Of a stretch of DNA of 64,000 nt, positions 11,600 to 24,398 are shown in pieces. How positions within the stretch are numbered: position 1 is the stretch's first letter; every line of letters starts with the position of its first letter. This stretch comes from Mercenaria mercenaria. Its lineage: Eukaryota > Mollusca > Bivalvia > Venerida > Veneridae. The DNA lies in the NCBI RefSeq assembly GCF_021730395.1, contig NC_069373.1, forward strand, positions 50,992,501 through 51,056,500. The letters run 5' to 3'. The notes beneath the pieces are model-generated. The model was given only the letters and a program-made list of their open reading frames with translations. It searched no databases and was not told the origin of the DNA. A program made the position numbers and the translations under genes.

Positions 11600-11792
11600 T
11601 GAGCCGCACCATGAGAAAACCAACATAGTGCGTTTGCGACCAGCATCCGCGCAGTCTGATCAGGATCCATGCTGTTCGCTAACGGTTTCTCTACTTCCAA
11701 TAGGCTTTGAAAGCGAACAGCATGGATCCCGACCAGACTGCGCGGATGCTGGTCGCAAACGCACTATGTTGGTTTTCGCATGGCGCGGCTCA
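11600..11792. mobile_element. Foldback MITE (TGAGCCGC...GCGGCTCA)
   Basis: Nearly the whole 193 bp folds on itself: the left arm gagccgcaccatgagaaaac pairs with the right arm, with shared inner words gcgtttgcgaccagcat and agcgaacagcatggatcc. A relative is at 57022-57256. It is absent from the matching place in unit 2. It has no coding capacity. Confidence 0.75.
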
Positions 11793-11802
11793 AATAATGT
11801 TT

Positions 11803-11950
11803 CGGATTTACGTCACACCGACACAGTTTAGGTCATATGGCAACTTTCCAGCTTTTGGTGGTAGATCAAGATCCCAGACGCCCCTTCGTGCACCACTTCA
11901 GGCACAGGCCGGCATCTCGGTGCTAGGCACGTTAGATCATTGCATACTGT
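11803..11950 (-). mobile_element. SINE copy (antisense), shared by units 1 and 2
   Basis: This contains tttacgtcacaccgacacag and aactttccagcttttggtgg, the same order as in the younger SINE at 51000-51230. The same copy sits at 29891-30045 in unit 2, so it predates the duplication. The tRNA-derived head is not clear in this older copy. Confidence 0.65.
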
Positions 11951-12164
11951 AACGACGAAGCCATTGTCATAATATATAAAGTATCCGTAATGTAATAAAC
12001 TATAAATTCTCGCAACTTCAATGTAATACAGTTGTATCATTCTCCTTTCATCATCTATAACAAATTTATGTCTCATAGTAAAAAACTTATTTTATAATTT
12101 AGTATCTCCCTTATTGGTTGCTTGAAATAGGGTGTACATACTTTTGGTTTACATCTTAATCCTT

Positions 12165-12430
12165 GCCTAGCTGGGCGCGGTTGGTTTTACCTTTGCGAGC
12201 TGTGTGGAGCATTGTCGGACTGCATGGATGTACAGGCTGATTGTGATTTGCACTGGGTGTGGGAGCGGAGCCAACAGTGTCCAGCATGGTGTAGTCTGAT
12301 GGTTGTTTGCATTGATCTCTATTCAGCCTGTACCTTTTTTTTGGTAAACACCCCTTAGAACAGTTAATATGGTACTCTGCCCAAGATTGGAGAATGACAG
12401 GTTCATTATAGAAATTTAGCTGTTTTTATA
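12165..12430. repeat. Decayed interspersed repeat
   Basis: The tail cattatagaaatttagc and the preceding text resemble the right half of the MITE at 39218-39430 (cattatagaaatttagcagg). The left half shares only short words such as tgtacaggctga. It is read as an old relative. Confidence 0.4.
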
Positions 12431-13412
12431 AAACAAAAATGATAAAAGAGTCTTTGCAAAAGCCATAGAGCTTGTATGTTATTATATTCATGTGATTTGT
12501 GGAATAAAATATATGCCCATAAAATAAAATAAATTAAAAAAATAAAATAAAAAAATTCTCGCTCATTACTCAATAATAACGATGTCTTCAGGGCGAAACT
12601 GGAAAGTATTCTATGGGCATATAATATCCATACTAAACATTCCATGCTATAATTCAGGACACTAATGCCGTCTGTAGAGTTCTACCACGTGAGTTTGGCA
12701 TACAATGACGTTATTTTCTAGATGGCAACTCTGTCACAATGACTGGACGAGTAGGCAAGACGTGAAACTGTTTTGACAAGCCTCTATTTTTCCAAAGCAG
12801 GACGTGACACTGTTTTTGTAAAACCTTTGTTTACTACTATGAATATACTGGACAACATATAGAGGAACTTTTGACAAGATATAGATGATTATTCCTGGCC
12901 AGAGGTAGACTAGGAGCCCTAGTCATAATACAGATACACTTTATGCACCCATATTGTTTGTGAAATGACGTACAAATAATATATTGTGTGTTAAGTTAAT
13001 CTCAGGGGTCAGTATAATTTATTCCTTTTGTGACCCTATTTTCCCTTAACAAACACTATGCGTATTTGGAAAAACCTTATGCTTGGTATTGCTGTGTGCG
13101 TAGCATTCAAGGCCTCGTTTACGTTTGGATACAGTTGGTCATTTGCCTGGCCACACTAAAAGAAACAAGAGCATGTGAATTTCTGAATAATAATAATAAT
13201 AATAATAAATGATAATAATTTCAACAAAGTATTTATTTAACGTGGGAACTATTAAAAAGTCATAGTCAATGCCCTCAACAATGGCATGTATATACACACC
13301 AAAAAAATATTACAAAACATACCAATCAATCAATAAGAAAAAAATATTTCAAGAGCTGCCAGCTACTAGGAAATGTGCTCCATTTTTGATGTAGGGATTC
13401 AAAATGTTTGAC

Positions 13413-13941
13413 TTAAGGATAACATGGTGTAATAGCCATATTTTATATCTTGTAACTGGATGGTAATATTTAAATGAAATTTGGTCACTTTCAAGTCATT
13501 CAAAATTAAAAACGTTTCACCAAGAGATTTTTCAAATTTTATCATTTTTTCGAGAGATAATCGATATTGAAGATAACATTGATGCCTATGGGAAATCTAT
13601 AATTTCTTTGATTATAGGAATCTGAACTTGAGTTTTGAGAAAATTTTGTAGTAGAAAGCTGCATTATATGATTCTGATACACATATCAAAAAGAAATCTA
13701 AAATTCCCCGTAGGGAAAAGGAGAAAATTAGTTTTTTTTCTAGTTTTCAGGGGAGATAAATCATGAAAACCCAAAATTATCAGGGGAGGTAATCTCAAGG
13801 AATTTTTTGAGAACTTCTGTCACTATATAACTTGTCAATATGCGCCTTATTCATATCGTTTGACATTTTCAAAGCTTACATTATCAAGTTGTATTTACGC
13901 TTTTGGTGAAATTGAGTCCTATTATGGGATGTCATCCTTAA
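13413..13941. mobile_element. 529-bp TTAA-flanked MITE in unit 1
   Basis: Ends TTAAGGATAACATGG and, as complement, TTAAGGATGACATCCC are inverted. The element lies in a stretch (about 13411-14336) that unit 2 lacks between matching flanks aatttgtttcatttta and aaaatgaggtaaaat. It therefore inserted after, or was lost from unit 2 since, the duplication. No coding capacity. Confidence 0.65.
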
Positions 13942-14623
13942 GCTGCATTTTGTTATAATGAGAGAGGTCATTCCAGATAGTTAAACCGTAGTGCAGAAAC
14001 AGTTCTGACAAAAAAAAAACAACACTATTTGAAAGTTAATAAAGTAGAGGTTAAGACGACCTTAATGTTCTATAATGAATATGTAATATACATGTAAACG
14101 TAAGTGACCCTCTGAGATAATTGGAGTAGAGCAATATTTTGTTTGCTTCTTGAAATATTACGCGTTCGGGAAGAAGGTCATCCAATTTAGTTCCAGTAAA
14201 AAACAATGTAACAGACGTGGTTCCAAAATTTTTATGAGAACTAGGTCTAGCAGCCCTACTTTGAAAGCGAATTGTCCCAATCTTAAACAATATCACAATT
14301 TCCCCAAATGATAAAAAAACAATTTAACAGTAGTCAAAATGAGGTAAAATATATCAGTTATTGAAACGTTAACACATTTCTACAGAGAGAAATCGTTTCA
14401 CACGTGACAATATGTACAAGAGGAAACTGCATTTGTAACAATAATATTAATATGAGTATAACAAGTAAGCGTGCACCAGTTAATGTCTCCTGAGAACAGA
14501 TTATAATTTCCTCGCTGGCAAGGATTCTGCAATATGATTTGTTCTGTGCCTGGTGATTAAAAAGTATCTAGTTCATTCCAATCGAATTTTAATGAAGATG
14601 ATCTTGTTTGTCTTTCGTATAAC

Positions 14624-15098
14624 GTTATATGGTGTCTATGGAGATAGCAAATGAGATTTGGGTGATCTCAAAACGGAGTCTTTGGAAGTAGCCAAGGTGG
14701 CCCGCATACTGGCGAGCTGTTATATGGTGTCTATGGAGATAGCAAAGGAGACTCGCGTGATTTCAAAACGGAGTGTTTGGAAGTAGCCAAAGTGGCCCGC
14801 ATATTGGCGAGCTGTTATATGGTGTCTATGGAGATAGCAAAGGAGACTCGGGTAATTTCAAAACGGAGTCTTTGGACGTAGCCAAGGTGACCCGCATACT
14901 GGCGAGCTGTTATATGGTGTCTATGGAGATAGCAAAGGAGACTCGGGTGATCTCAAAACGGAGTCTTTGGAAGTAGCCAAGGTGGCCCACATACTGACGA
15001 GCTGTTATATGGTGTCTACGGAGATAGCAAAGGAGACTCGGGTGATCTCAAAACGGAGTCTTTAGAAGTAGCCAAGGTGGCCCGCATACTGGCGAGCT
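14624..15098 (+). repeat. 95-bp minisatellite, five units
   Basis: The phrase gttatatggtgtctatggag recurs at 14624, 14719, 14814, 14909 and 15004, exactly 95 bp apart, with a partial sixth start at 15099. Units differ by only a few bases. The matching place in unit 2 (about 31254-31345) holds a single diverged unit, so the amplification is specific to unit 1. The period is not a multiple of 3 and no coding is implied. Confidence 0.9.
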
Positions 15099-15739
15099 GT
15101 TATAAATACAGCATTTGCACAGTTCGTAGATCAGTGGTCTTTAACAACACCTAGAGAGAGAAGAACTAGAAAATAATTAACAGTTATAGTACTTGTTCAA
15201 CTGAAATTCATGAGACGTTCAATTGTTAAATTAACGGTAAATGTACCCCCAGAAAAGCGGCGTATTCTCTTAGTTGAGGGGTTCTCTGAAATTAATTGGT
15301 TTTTTTTTTCTGATGGCAATTTCCAGGCACGACTTGTTGATACTTGAGTGTCTCAGGCTGTATTGAGACAAAATATTAAAGGCTACGTTATGCTAATGGA
15401 ACCAATTTTTAATCGTTTCAATCAATATGAATTAATTATATAGTAATAAGTTCAAACATTTCCAATCATTTCGTTTCAAGCATTTGTCTTGAATCAGAAG
15501 CTAAGTAGCTTGAGCAAAATAAATATGTCTAATTCTATACATTTTTTTAAGGTAGTTACTAGTTCGTATCAGACATTCATCTAAGAGACTTTGGTTTCAG
15601 TCGGAAACAAATACTAGTGTCAGATTACAATTTTGTTTAGGACAACTTCTGTTCATGTAATTTTAAAAAAAAATGAAAATTTAAATATATTTTAGTATAA
15701 AACCGCTCGGCGAAATACGTTATATACAATAATTAATGC

Positions 15740-15875
15740 AACGATGTTATTTGAGCAATGTTACGCAGTGTCACCTTACTACACCTTATCGGAATTAGAG
15801 CGAAATGAATATTCAAATTAAATGTGCAGTTTATTACAATTAGATCTACTTTATTTCTTAACATTTAACACAGAA
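15740..15875 (+). promoter_or_regulatory. Conserved proximal upstream block, copy 1
   Basis: The block gagcaatgttacgcag then ccttatcggaattagagcga is repeated ahead of copies 2 and 3 and partly copy 4 (ttatcgga, then gcgaaatgaat). GTTACGCAA is close to the complement of the C/EBP consensus RTTGCGYAAY, and CTTATC is a GATA-type site. Conservation among paralogues alone does not prove function, as the whole region was duplicated. Confidence 0.45.
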
Positions 15876-18800
15876 ATGGATCTTGCTACCTTGGAATTAA
15901 TTGTATTTTGTGTTATTACATTCTATAAAGGTAAACATTTCTTTCCACTTGACTTAAAATACATATTATATCACACAACTTCCACATTATTTTCATCAGT
16001 CAAGTATGCCATTCTATATAGCTATATACATGTATATAGGTCATGAGAAGACGTGGTATTTTGAAAGCATAAATAATGTGTTTCACTACTTAAGTATAGA
16101 TGGTATCAGTTTTGTACAAAACATAAGTATGAACTTAATAAAAACGTTGAAACGTATGCAAATATCTGGATATTTCTAAAAAAAAATTAAATAAAAGATA
16201 TAACTTTTATCCAAAAGGAGGCATGGTTTAAGGTATACTGAGCATTTAATATTTTTACATAAAAAAACACTAATAAGAAATGTAATTGTAACTCTTTTTG
16301 TACAAATAAGAGCAGAAAATATTGAGTATATTTAGGCCTGATAGTACATTAGGGTATTTTTTAAAATGCCACCAGATACTTATGAAACTTGATCATGCTC
16401 GTCGGATATGTCTGTGTGATGATAATATACAGAAAATTGCTGACCAATACTGATATAAGCTTGTCAAAGCCCCAAGCGGGAGCCGTAGTCTAGCGGTTAA
16501 GTTGTCGGCCGCTCTACTTGGGGGTTGTGGGTTCAAACCCCACTGGGGTCACGACCATGACTTCTCTTATGACACCAGTACTGGTTTTTCTAGGAAGCGG
16601 ACTCGAGAGTGGTTCAAATAAGCTAAAAGCTTTCAGCACAATAGAGCTAAAACAAATTAGTATAAACTCAAAGCTCCAAGTGTCTGTGGTTCTGATATGG
16701 AAAACGACTTCGAAAGTCAAGGACGGATAAAAAAGCTGGCACAACACGTAGTGTTTGATTCATGTCTTGTGAATATATCCTAAAACAGCAACCAACAACA
16801 TGCCTTGTCGCCAGTAAAAGCTGCATCTTTTGGAAGAGGCTTATATTTCACTACGTATTTTTCATTTTGAACTCATATATGATGAAAATAAGGGATTTTG
16901 TATCAGTCTGGTGATATATTTAGTCCAAGGTCCGAAACTCATGCCTGTGTAAACAATCCGAGTGAAGCAAATAAGAAAGAGAGAAAGTTACAATTTCTAG
17001 AACACTTCAATATTATGAGAAAGAATTATTGTAATTCATTCATTCCTAAATTGAAGTCCATTGTGTACGTTTATTCGTAACCGGTACATATATAAATAAC
17101 AGTTAATTACTACAATCAAAGTCTGTAAAAATAGTCTTAGCGAGTTCTTTAACGTCCTTCAAAAATCGAGAGAACATAAAATTGATCTAAAAAATGTGAT
17201 AATTGTTCGTATACAATATATTTTTAGTACATGCATCTAACCAGTTTTTACATCAGAAAGAAACTATTAGCAAGTTTTGAGAGCCGTATTAATTAAGGAT
17301 CATGTAAAGCCTTTGAGACCACCCCTTGGATACCTCCAGAAGCTCAATCTGCTTGATTTACAGTGATCTCATCAACTCTTTACACTCTTTCTTTCACAAA
17401 CAGAAAAGTAAGATATATCTGTCATGCCATGTTTTTTTAGAATGACTGAAGATAAATACTTTTCAATTAAAGTTTTTAAATAGAATAATCGCATGTTCAT
17501 GTGTCAAGGTTTTCTACAGAAGAATGGGTCTTTTTAAGTTCGTGAACTGGTAACCAACCAACCTACCTACCAGCCAGCTAGCCAGCCTGTCTGCCTGCCT
17601 GCCTGCCTGCCTGCCTATTCCAGCCTTTATAGATGTGTCTGCCTTAAAATTAGCTATTTGAGCAACAAGTGATTGTCCGTATTTGAAAACAATCAAGACT
17701 GCTTGAATTATTGCTGATAGAGTAACCACACCTGACTGTGTATAACGTTTTCTAAAGCATACGAAATCTGTCACAAGCTAGGCTGAAGTAGTACTCATGA
17801 AATACTAATTACCTCTCGAAAAACTGCATTTCCTTACCGGACATCAAAGTTGTTTAATAAGGAAAGAGTTTTTACAAACTGCCTCACAGGTTCACATGGA
17901 AAAAATGTTTTGCACTATTGAAAGCAGAAAAGGCCTAACTGAAATGAAATGCACAAAAGTGTGTTTAATTAATGCTGTTTCTTTGTCATTCATAAGAATA
18001 TTTGGTAAAGAGGTGAAAAGAGTAAGGAATCCATATGAAACGATTAAACAGCAAACCTTGTAATTGTTGGATTTTTTTTTCTAGGATTTTGCAAGATTTT
18101 ATACTGACTATGAATGCTTTACCAGAGTTTGCATATACTTCTTCGCAATATAATTTCACGTGGAGTAAACAAGCAATTCGGCATCAAGTTATACAATTGA
18201 ATAAATTAGTATTGGTACATGCATATGAGGTTAAATTATGTATGAAACAAGCTTAATGTAATTGTATATTCAGTTAAGGAATCCAACGCAATCCTGCTTA
18301 TCATCTAGTATGCGAACTTAAAATAAAACTTCAGTGGTGTGATTATTGACCAAATCCTGTTTATTGGAAGGACTCAATACGTAGGTATTAGTGCTATAAA
18401 GTTCCTGATGTAAAACGTAAATATATTGTTGACGTTAAACGATGATGACACTAAAAACCTCCTGGTATGCTGGACTAAAACATAGAGAAAACTTCCGATG
18501 ATTCGTGATTTCTTTAACTCAGATTTACAGGGAAATATGTATTGTTTTACCAAGATTAATAGGATAATCGATACTTCAAAATAGGTACGTTTTTAACTGT
18601 TTATGCATTAGAAACAACATTCTCAAGATTGCATCATGGAATAGATTGTTTTTCTATTGATGTTGCGTCCTGACCACACTGTCGAGGTATTAACCTGATC
18701 TGGCACGCTCATACATATAACAAAGGTATATAGATATATATATAAATATATCATCTGATTATTGAAGTATTAGATAACCAGAATGTTTTTATTTTAATCG

Positions 18801-20874
18801 AAAATAATGCGTCATTAAACAAAAATTTGCTCACTTAACATCACTGACATTTATGTATGTATTTTTTTCATTTTTAGCATAATAAATTAAATCTTCTTTT
18901 TCAGAAAAGTGCTTTATTAGAATTAGAACAAACATAACTTTCACTAAATGTATTATTTTTACAATTAAAACATAGTTTTCAAGGACTCGGTAACCTGTAA
19001 TTATTCAGCAGTCATACATTTTCTGCTTTTCTTACTTTCTCTAAGTAACCATTTTTTATGACGTCGTAATTTTTTACAGTCGTGTGCCCAAAAAAAGATA
19101 TGTCACGGTATAGAACTTAAATATCTAAACGGGGAGAAAATGTGTAGGCGGCCGGGTAGCTCAGTCGGTAGAGCATCGGAACGGTATTCTAAGGCCCCAG
19201 GTTCGAGTCCTGGTCTGGCTGCACATTTTTCACACCCTGTGACATTTGGCGCTCAACATGGGACCGTGACGGCATTGCAATAGTTAGTCTCAGACGCTTT
19301 TAATTGCTTATATAGAAAGTACCCGCTGAAATTCGAGGACGAATTTCAAAAATGGTGGGGAAATATGTCACGGTATAAAACTTGAATATCTAAACGCAGA
19401 GAAAATGTGTAGGCGGCCGGGTAGCTCAGTCGGTACAGCATCGGAACGGTATTCTGATGCCCCAGGTTCGAGTCCTGGTCTGGCTGCACATTTTTCTCAC
19501 CCTGTGATAGATACATGAGAAAGTAAGATTAACTCACTTCAGTCTACAGGGTGGTATAGGTCTCTATATTTCTTAATTTTCGTCTCACAAATATTTTATC
19601 CATACAAATTGCCATGTACCGAAAGTGTTGCAATTTGTTTTAGACCAAATATGAACCTCGGTTTAAACAAGAGGAATAAATATCATTTCAGATTTCTTTA
19701 CTTACTAACATTTTATTTACTCAATCTCTTTTTACCTATACTAGTATTACAGTCATTTAGTTGTGCGTTTTATATTTCAGGTGTCACATCGAGAATTATA
19801 TTCATTGATAGTTGCAGAACAGTTTTAGAATTTACAAACCATGACTCATCTTTTACATTAACCTACGATGGAGATTTTCTAACCGAACCATATGGCTATC
19901 CATGTGTAGCTTTCGTTGAAATAAGCCACGTTGAAGACACGACTGTCAACATATGTGTGAAGTTAAATCCGGGATACGGCACGTGTAAACAGTTTTTCAA
20001 ATTTTACTATGCAGAGGATTTTGTAAACATTGTAAGTTCTATTATCTGAAAGATAAACAAGAGCTATTTGTAAACATACCCCTCCGATAGGAATAACTGG
20101 GCTTGTAATTTTCCGTCTCAAAGACGCTAGTTGGTACAGTGACCTTTTAGCATATTACTCTTTGACATTAGATTAGTCATAGAACATTCAAGTTATAAAG
20201 TGTGACGGCCTGGCTCAATACACTGTAGAGCTATAATCTTCTCTAGGATAACATAATATTGAGCATTGACTTTTGACTGCCTTTCACCTAAAATGACAGC
20301 AGTGATCTACTGGCCATTGACGATAATGTTGTCTTGTTTGAAGGTCGTGTTCCCAATCTATCGATCGGAAACCATTTAGTCTCACAGCCAGAATGACCTT
20401 TACGTCTCACAAATTATCAAACTGTCAAGGTGGCGTAGAGCTTTGACCTAATGACCTGGTGAAAAACATGGATCATCCTTTATCGCATCTGCTTCTCTAT
20501 TTTAGACCTAAGCAGTTTAAAATTATTGATCGGAAATTGTTTGCAATTTCAAGGTCACTATGACATAATGACCCATAAAATAAGTGCTTTCAATTGATCA
20601 AAGGCAATAAAGTTTGATTAACATAGGCTAAATCGTTCGCTTTTCATTGATCGGAAGACAAATTGTCTATCGGCGGATGAACGAACTGACCTACACTCTG
20701 ACAGAAGCAAACTAATGTAGGCCTACTCATCTACTTTAAAGGGACCCTAAAATAAAGAGTAAGCCTCCAGGTAACTGTATACTTAAATAGAATATACACC
20801 GGCATACTCAGCGAGTGAAGGCAACAGAAAAAAGATAAATAAATAGATAAAAATAAATAAATAAACGGTACTTA

Positions 20875-20910
<36 letters not shown>

Positions 20911-23900
20911 GATAATATGATTGTACTTTCTGTGATAATTTATATTTCAGTATAAATACTGTGAACAAATTCAATATCAAGCTGTTTGTCAAAAGTCTGA
21001 TGCAGTGTTTATTGAATTTCAACCTTGGAACAAAACAGAATATTCAGAAGACGTTAAAATAGATGTATATGAAGAAGAATGTAAGTAAAAAATAAAACAT
21101 GTTAAAATCATTCAGAACCTGCGACGCTAGATTATCAAAATTTCTTCAAGATACATAAAGAAGGTTTGATGCCTCTGACGATTACTTATTTCCATAATCT
21201 GCCTCCGAACCATGTAGGTAATTCATGTGCTATAAAGCCAACATAGGGGACATACCATTTCCTAATCGTGAAACATCGGCTTTTTCCGTATTTTCAGTAT
21301 GGGCATACAGACACTAAATAGGAAAATGGTGTATAATGGTGGATTACAATTGTCCTCATTTTTTGTGCTCTGTAGAGTTATTTTCCTCATTTTCTTTTCT
21401 TTTTTGCTGAAATCACAATGACAGATCTATGCTTGACATTTAGGTAGCAGTTTCATAATGAAATAATAACACGACAGAATTTAGTTTATACATAATTTAT
21501 TTTAGGTCGATTGTGAAGGAAGTTCTACAACTTATATTAATCACTCTCGACACCTCATTCCTGATGGAATCCATCGCCACGAGGGTATGAAAGAAGAGGC
21601 CAGTTTCCCTTTTAATGCTGAGCGCCAAGCAAGGGAGCTGCTGGTACCATTTTTCACGTCTTTGGTATGACGCGGCCGGGGATCGAACCCACGACCTCCC
21701 GCACCCGAAGTGGACGCTCTACCACTAGGCTATCGAGGCACTTTTCCTTTGGTTGAAATATTCTTCAAAAAATAAGATTCGTTATTTACTCTGTCTATTG
21801 CGTAGCATAAAGGCCAAGGTAATCAGATTGCCCAAATGGAAAAGACTTGAGAGGGGGTGTTTTTTTTTTCGTTACTAAAAAGACTTGTGCCTGTGTATGA
21901 TAACACAAGTCATTTAAAAATCATTCGATGTCGTGGAAATAGAATTCAGCAATGTTTAAAATTTAAAATTTCATTGTCGTGTGTAATAACCTTGCGGCAC
22001 CTCGGGTTAAAAAGGTAACAAAATAGACCGCTGACCGCTATGTTTTTCTATGGTTTTCGTTATTGATATATCGAACTAAGAGTAAACAGTTTCCCTAATT
22101 TCTACTCCCACATCTGAAAAGTTGACAACATTACTATAAGCAATATACACTAAACTCACTTTAAATGTTTCAGACCAACTTGGAACCTTTTAAATGTTTA
22201 TTCCTACAATAGAATCAAGTCAGTTCTATTACAGATAGTGATGAAAGTGGTGCAACTTTGCTTGCTGGTATTATTATTGGCTTAATTGCTATCGGAATGG
22301 TTATGGTGTCAGCCGCAGCTGTTCGGCAGCACGTTTGTTCTCGAGATGACAGGGGACAAACTGTTAACCAACCTAGAGGTAAATATTTCTAGATGGAGAA
22401 ATATTCACGGATTCTGCAGAGGAAATTTTGCTCGACTTAAGGATGTACGAGCGTTTTTCTTTGTTTGTTTATTTGTTGTTGTTGTTTTTCAGGATATCCG
22501 CTTTTTTTGAAAAATGTTTCTTCGAATATTTCTTTCTAATAAATTTTAAGCCAAAATTTAATGCTAAAAATTAAAATATGGTTTATACTCTACCATCTGA
22601 CCAAACATTTTTTACTTGTTGCAAAAAAGAGCAAAAACAAGATTTCAGCCTTAGTTTTGGCTAGCGATTGTCTAAAACTGATGTAAGATGAACAATCGGG
22701 TGGGGTATCTGGGAAGTATGAATTAAAACAAAAATAACCAAGTAACTCAAAATTCACCAGTTCTTAAACCTTTTTCTAAATAAATCTCTTGGATGAACAA
22801 AACCTGAAACTCTTCCTTCGCACATCCTTCACCTGGCTTTGTTGTCGTTAAATTAGAGACATATTGAAAGATAACTTTTGATCTCTCGCATAATTAAATC
22901 AAATTATTTTCCTTTCTGAATCGGAAGATTTATGTTGTACTTAGGTCATCAATACTGTATTTTCATACAAACTGATTTTCATCTGAGAAAGGTAAAAGTA
23001 CCAACGTCAAGACAGAGCAACCCTTAACATAAGCGGAACAGAAAATTTAATCTTACATAGTATATTGCTCTATACCATTGTTATTACAAACATGACCGTG
23101 GCAATGATGAAATGTTACTAGATGGCAATAACATGATAATGTAACGGATACTTATCTTGCCTTCTACAAATGTCTGGCATTTCTGTTGGTCAGTTAGCGT
23201 CACGTGCTATATTATTATTCGCCAGATCCTGATTCATAATGACCATAATGACCATTCTGAAGTAAAACCGTAGTCCACAATGTAAACCAGTTTTTTTTTT
23301 TGTTGTTGTTGTTTTTTCTTTTTCTAAATATTTCCATTGTGTATTTTCGCTTTTTATTATCCTGCAGCACAGCTGACACGTTACAACTCGCGGGATGATT
23401 CACAAGAACACCAAAGTCCTGATAATTCTGCTGGACCGCCACAATATGCCGACGTTATGGCTGCCGAAAATCGAGAAAACAACGTCAGCATTACACATAA
23501 TAGGGAGACTTTAGAAAATGAGTCTCAAAACCGTCAATGTTTACAAGAAGACACTTTAAATCTATCTGGTAATTCCTTATTGTTTTCGTTTATGACCGAC
23601 TGCTCACATACCTACTGAGAGTTAGGTTATTCGTGAACAGACTGCATTCCAGTATTGTGTAAAATAATGCCACCTATGAGGTCTGTACTAAGAATGTTTA
23701 TTTATTTCTTAACGAACTGTCATATATGTGGCATGTTAGTTTGTTTAATTATTTGATTCATTAAGGAGATTTGACTATTTTATATTTTACTCGATTTCAC
23801 AAACTTTCGTCGTAATTAAAAATTCTACCATGTAACGGACTATTCGAGCATCTGAACTATATTTGAGATAATTGTTAGTAACACTGCTTCATTTATTATA

Positions 23901-24013
23901 CATTGTGCCTTGCAGCACCACCATTACGCGGTGACATCGTTCCCGATGAACCTCCGTCGCTTCCTGATGACACCATTCCAGAGGAACCTCCGCCGCCATA
24001 TCCAGGGTATTAG
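15876..24013 (+). CDS. Receptor-like type I membrane protein with PPxY tail, copy 1
   Basis: Six exons: 15876-15930, 19781-20031, 20951-21080, 22235-22378, 23368-23568, 23916-24013. All have GT..AG borders and joined phases, giving 292 residues. Exon 1 is a signal peptide (MDLATLELIVFCVITFY). Exons 2-3 form a roughly 127-residue ectodomain with six cysteines and one likely N-glycosylation site (NKT). Exon 4 gives a transmembrane helix at about residues 152-175 rich in spaced glycines, followed by a basic stop-transfer stretch. Exons 5-6 form an acidic, proline-rich tail with PPQY (217-220) and PPPY (286-289), ending PPPPYPGY. PPxY motifs bind WW domains, for example Nedd4-family ligases. I do not recognise the ectodomain; Shisa-like proteins share the general layout but not the cysteine pattern. 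The transcript model is inferred from splice signals and paralogue comparison. Confidence 0.85.
16481..16690 (+). mobile_element. tRNA-derived SINE in intron 1 of copy 1
   Basis: The head has an A-box-like TAGTCTAGCGGTTAAG and a B box GGGTTCAAACCCC. The body includes atgacaccagtactggtttt and gaagcggactcgagagtggt and ends near aaacaaattagtataaac. The same body is at 58385-58548, confirming a dispersed family. Confidence 0.75.
17586..17616 (+). repeat. CTGC tetranucleotide microsatellite
   Basis: Run of CTGC units in intron 1 of copy 1, next to conserved text shared with the other paralogues (tttaagttcgtgaac). Copies 2 and 3 carry different tetranucleotide runs in the same part of their introns. 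Confidence 0.8.
19150..19221 (+). repeat. tRNA-like sequence in first LTR of the TRIM
   Basis: GGCCGGG-TA-GCTC...GAGC gives a D arm, CCAGG-TTCGAGT-CCTGG a T arm, and TCTGGCT closes a seven-pair acceptor with GU pairs. A box is TAGCTCAGTCGG and B box GGTTCGAGTCC. The anticodon stem is weak and position 33 is C, so a working tRNA is doubtful. A Pol III-type internal promoter is plausible. Confidence 0.65.
19415..19486 (+). repeat. tRNA-like sequence in second LTR of the TRIM
   Basis: Same as the upstream copy with a few changes. Here the anticodon stem TCGGA/TCTGA pairs fully while one D-stem pair is weakened (acagc for agagc). Loop ACGGTAT would place GGT as anticodon, but C at the usual U33 argues against a functional tRNA. 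Confidence 0.6.
20874..20910 (+). repeat. ATT trinucleotide microsatellite
   Basis: Run of ATT preceded by AAAT-type repeats in intron 2 of copy 1. Copy 2 has a similar interrupted TTA run at the matching place (about 37940-37985). Confidence 0.85.
21545..21741 (-). mobile_element. tRNA-derived SINE, antisense, intron 3 of copy 1
   Basis: On the minus strand the head reads TGCCTCGATAGCCTAGTGG (A box) then GTGGGTTCGATCCCCGG (B box), followed by a body with cataccaaagacgtgaaaaa. Acceptor-like pairing is partial. It is absent from copy 2 at the same place. Confidence 0.75.
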
Positions 24014-24392
24014 ATTAAAGTACACAGTGTATAGGTTCTAAACACACAATGTATTCCATATACAGTTGTTCGGACAGTAGCCAATTAGTACCGTTTGGAG
24101 GATGTGATACTATAACCAGTAAAACCTCCTTATAACGAATGAAACATTGCGTTTTAACTTAGTACAAATCTCGTATTTATAACCAAGAAAACCTCAAAGT
24201 TCATAGGCATTAAACCCTTGAGTTAAACAAAGACTAGTTGCAAACCATAAACCGACAGTTCTTACTTTTCATATGAGGCCAAACGATACTATATTTATTA
24301 AAATAAAAAGAAAACTAGTGAAAATACCATTCCCGCTGTGTACACTCCTAGCAGAACATACTAAGCCCATGCACAGTTGAAAACAAGATGGT

Positions 24393-24398
24393 AATAAA
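24393..24398 (+). terminator. Candidate polyadenylation signal, copy 1
   Basis: AATAAA about 380 bp past the stop, inside a block (gttgaaaacaagatggtaat) kept in copies 2 and 3. Position conservation in three paralogues supports it, though other AT-rich matches exist closer to the stop. Confidence 0.45.

Larger units (their letters stand above)
19101..19508 (+). mobile_element. Miniature LTR retrotransposon (TRIM) with tRNA-like sequence in each LTR
   Basis: Two direct repeats of about 144 bp (19101-19244 and 19366-19508/9) start TGTCACGGTATA and end near CCTGTGA. Only about 120 bp separates them. Directly after the first repeat comes TTTGGCGCTCAACATGGGAC, resembling a Gypsy-type primer binding site. 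Just before the second is a purine tract (aaaaatggtggggaaa). AGATA flanks both outer sides, as a 5-bp target duplication would. The repeats are nearly identical, suggesting a fairly recent insertion. It lies in intron 1 of copy 1 and is absent from copy 2. It has no coding capacity, as expected for a TRIM. Confidence 0.75.

Noticed and set aside
20783-21022. Minus-strand open frame including an Asn run
   Set aside because: The Asn run is the ATT microsatellite read backwards, and the frame crosses exon 3 of copy 1 on the other strand.
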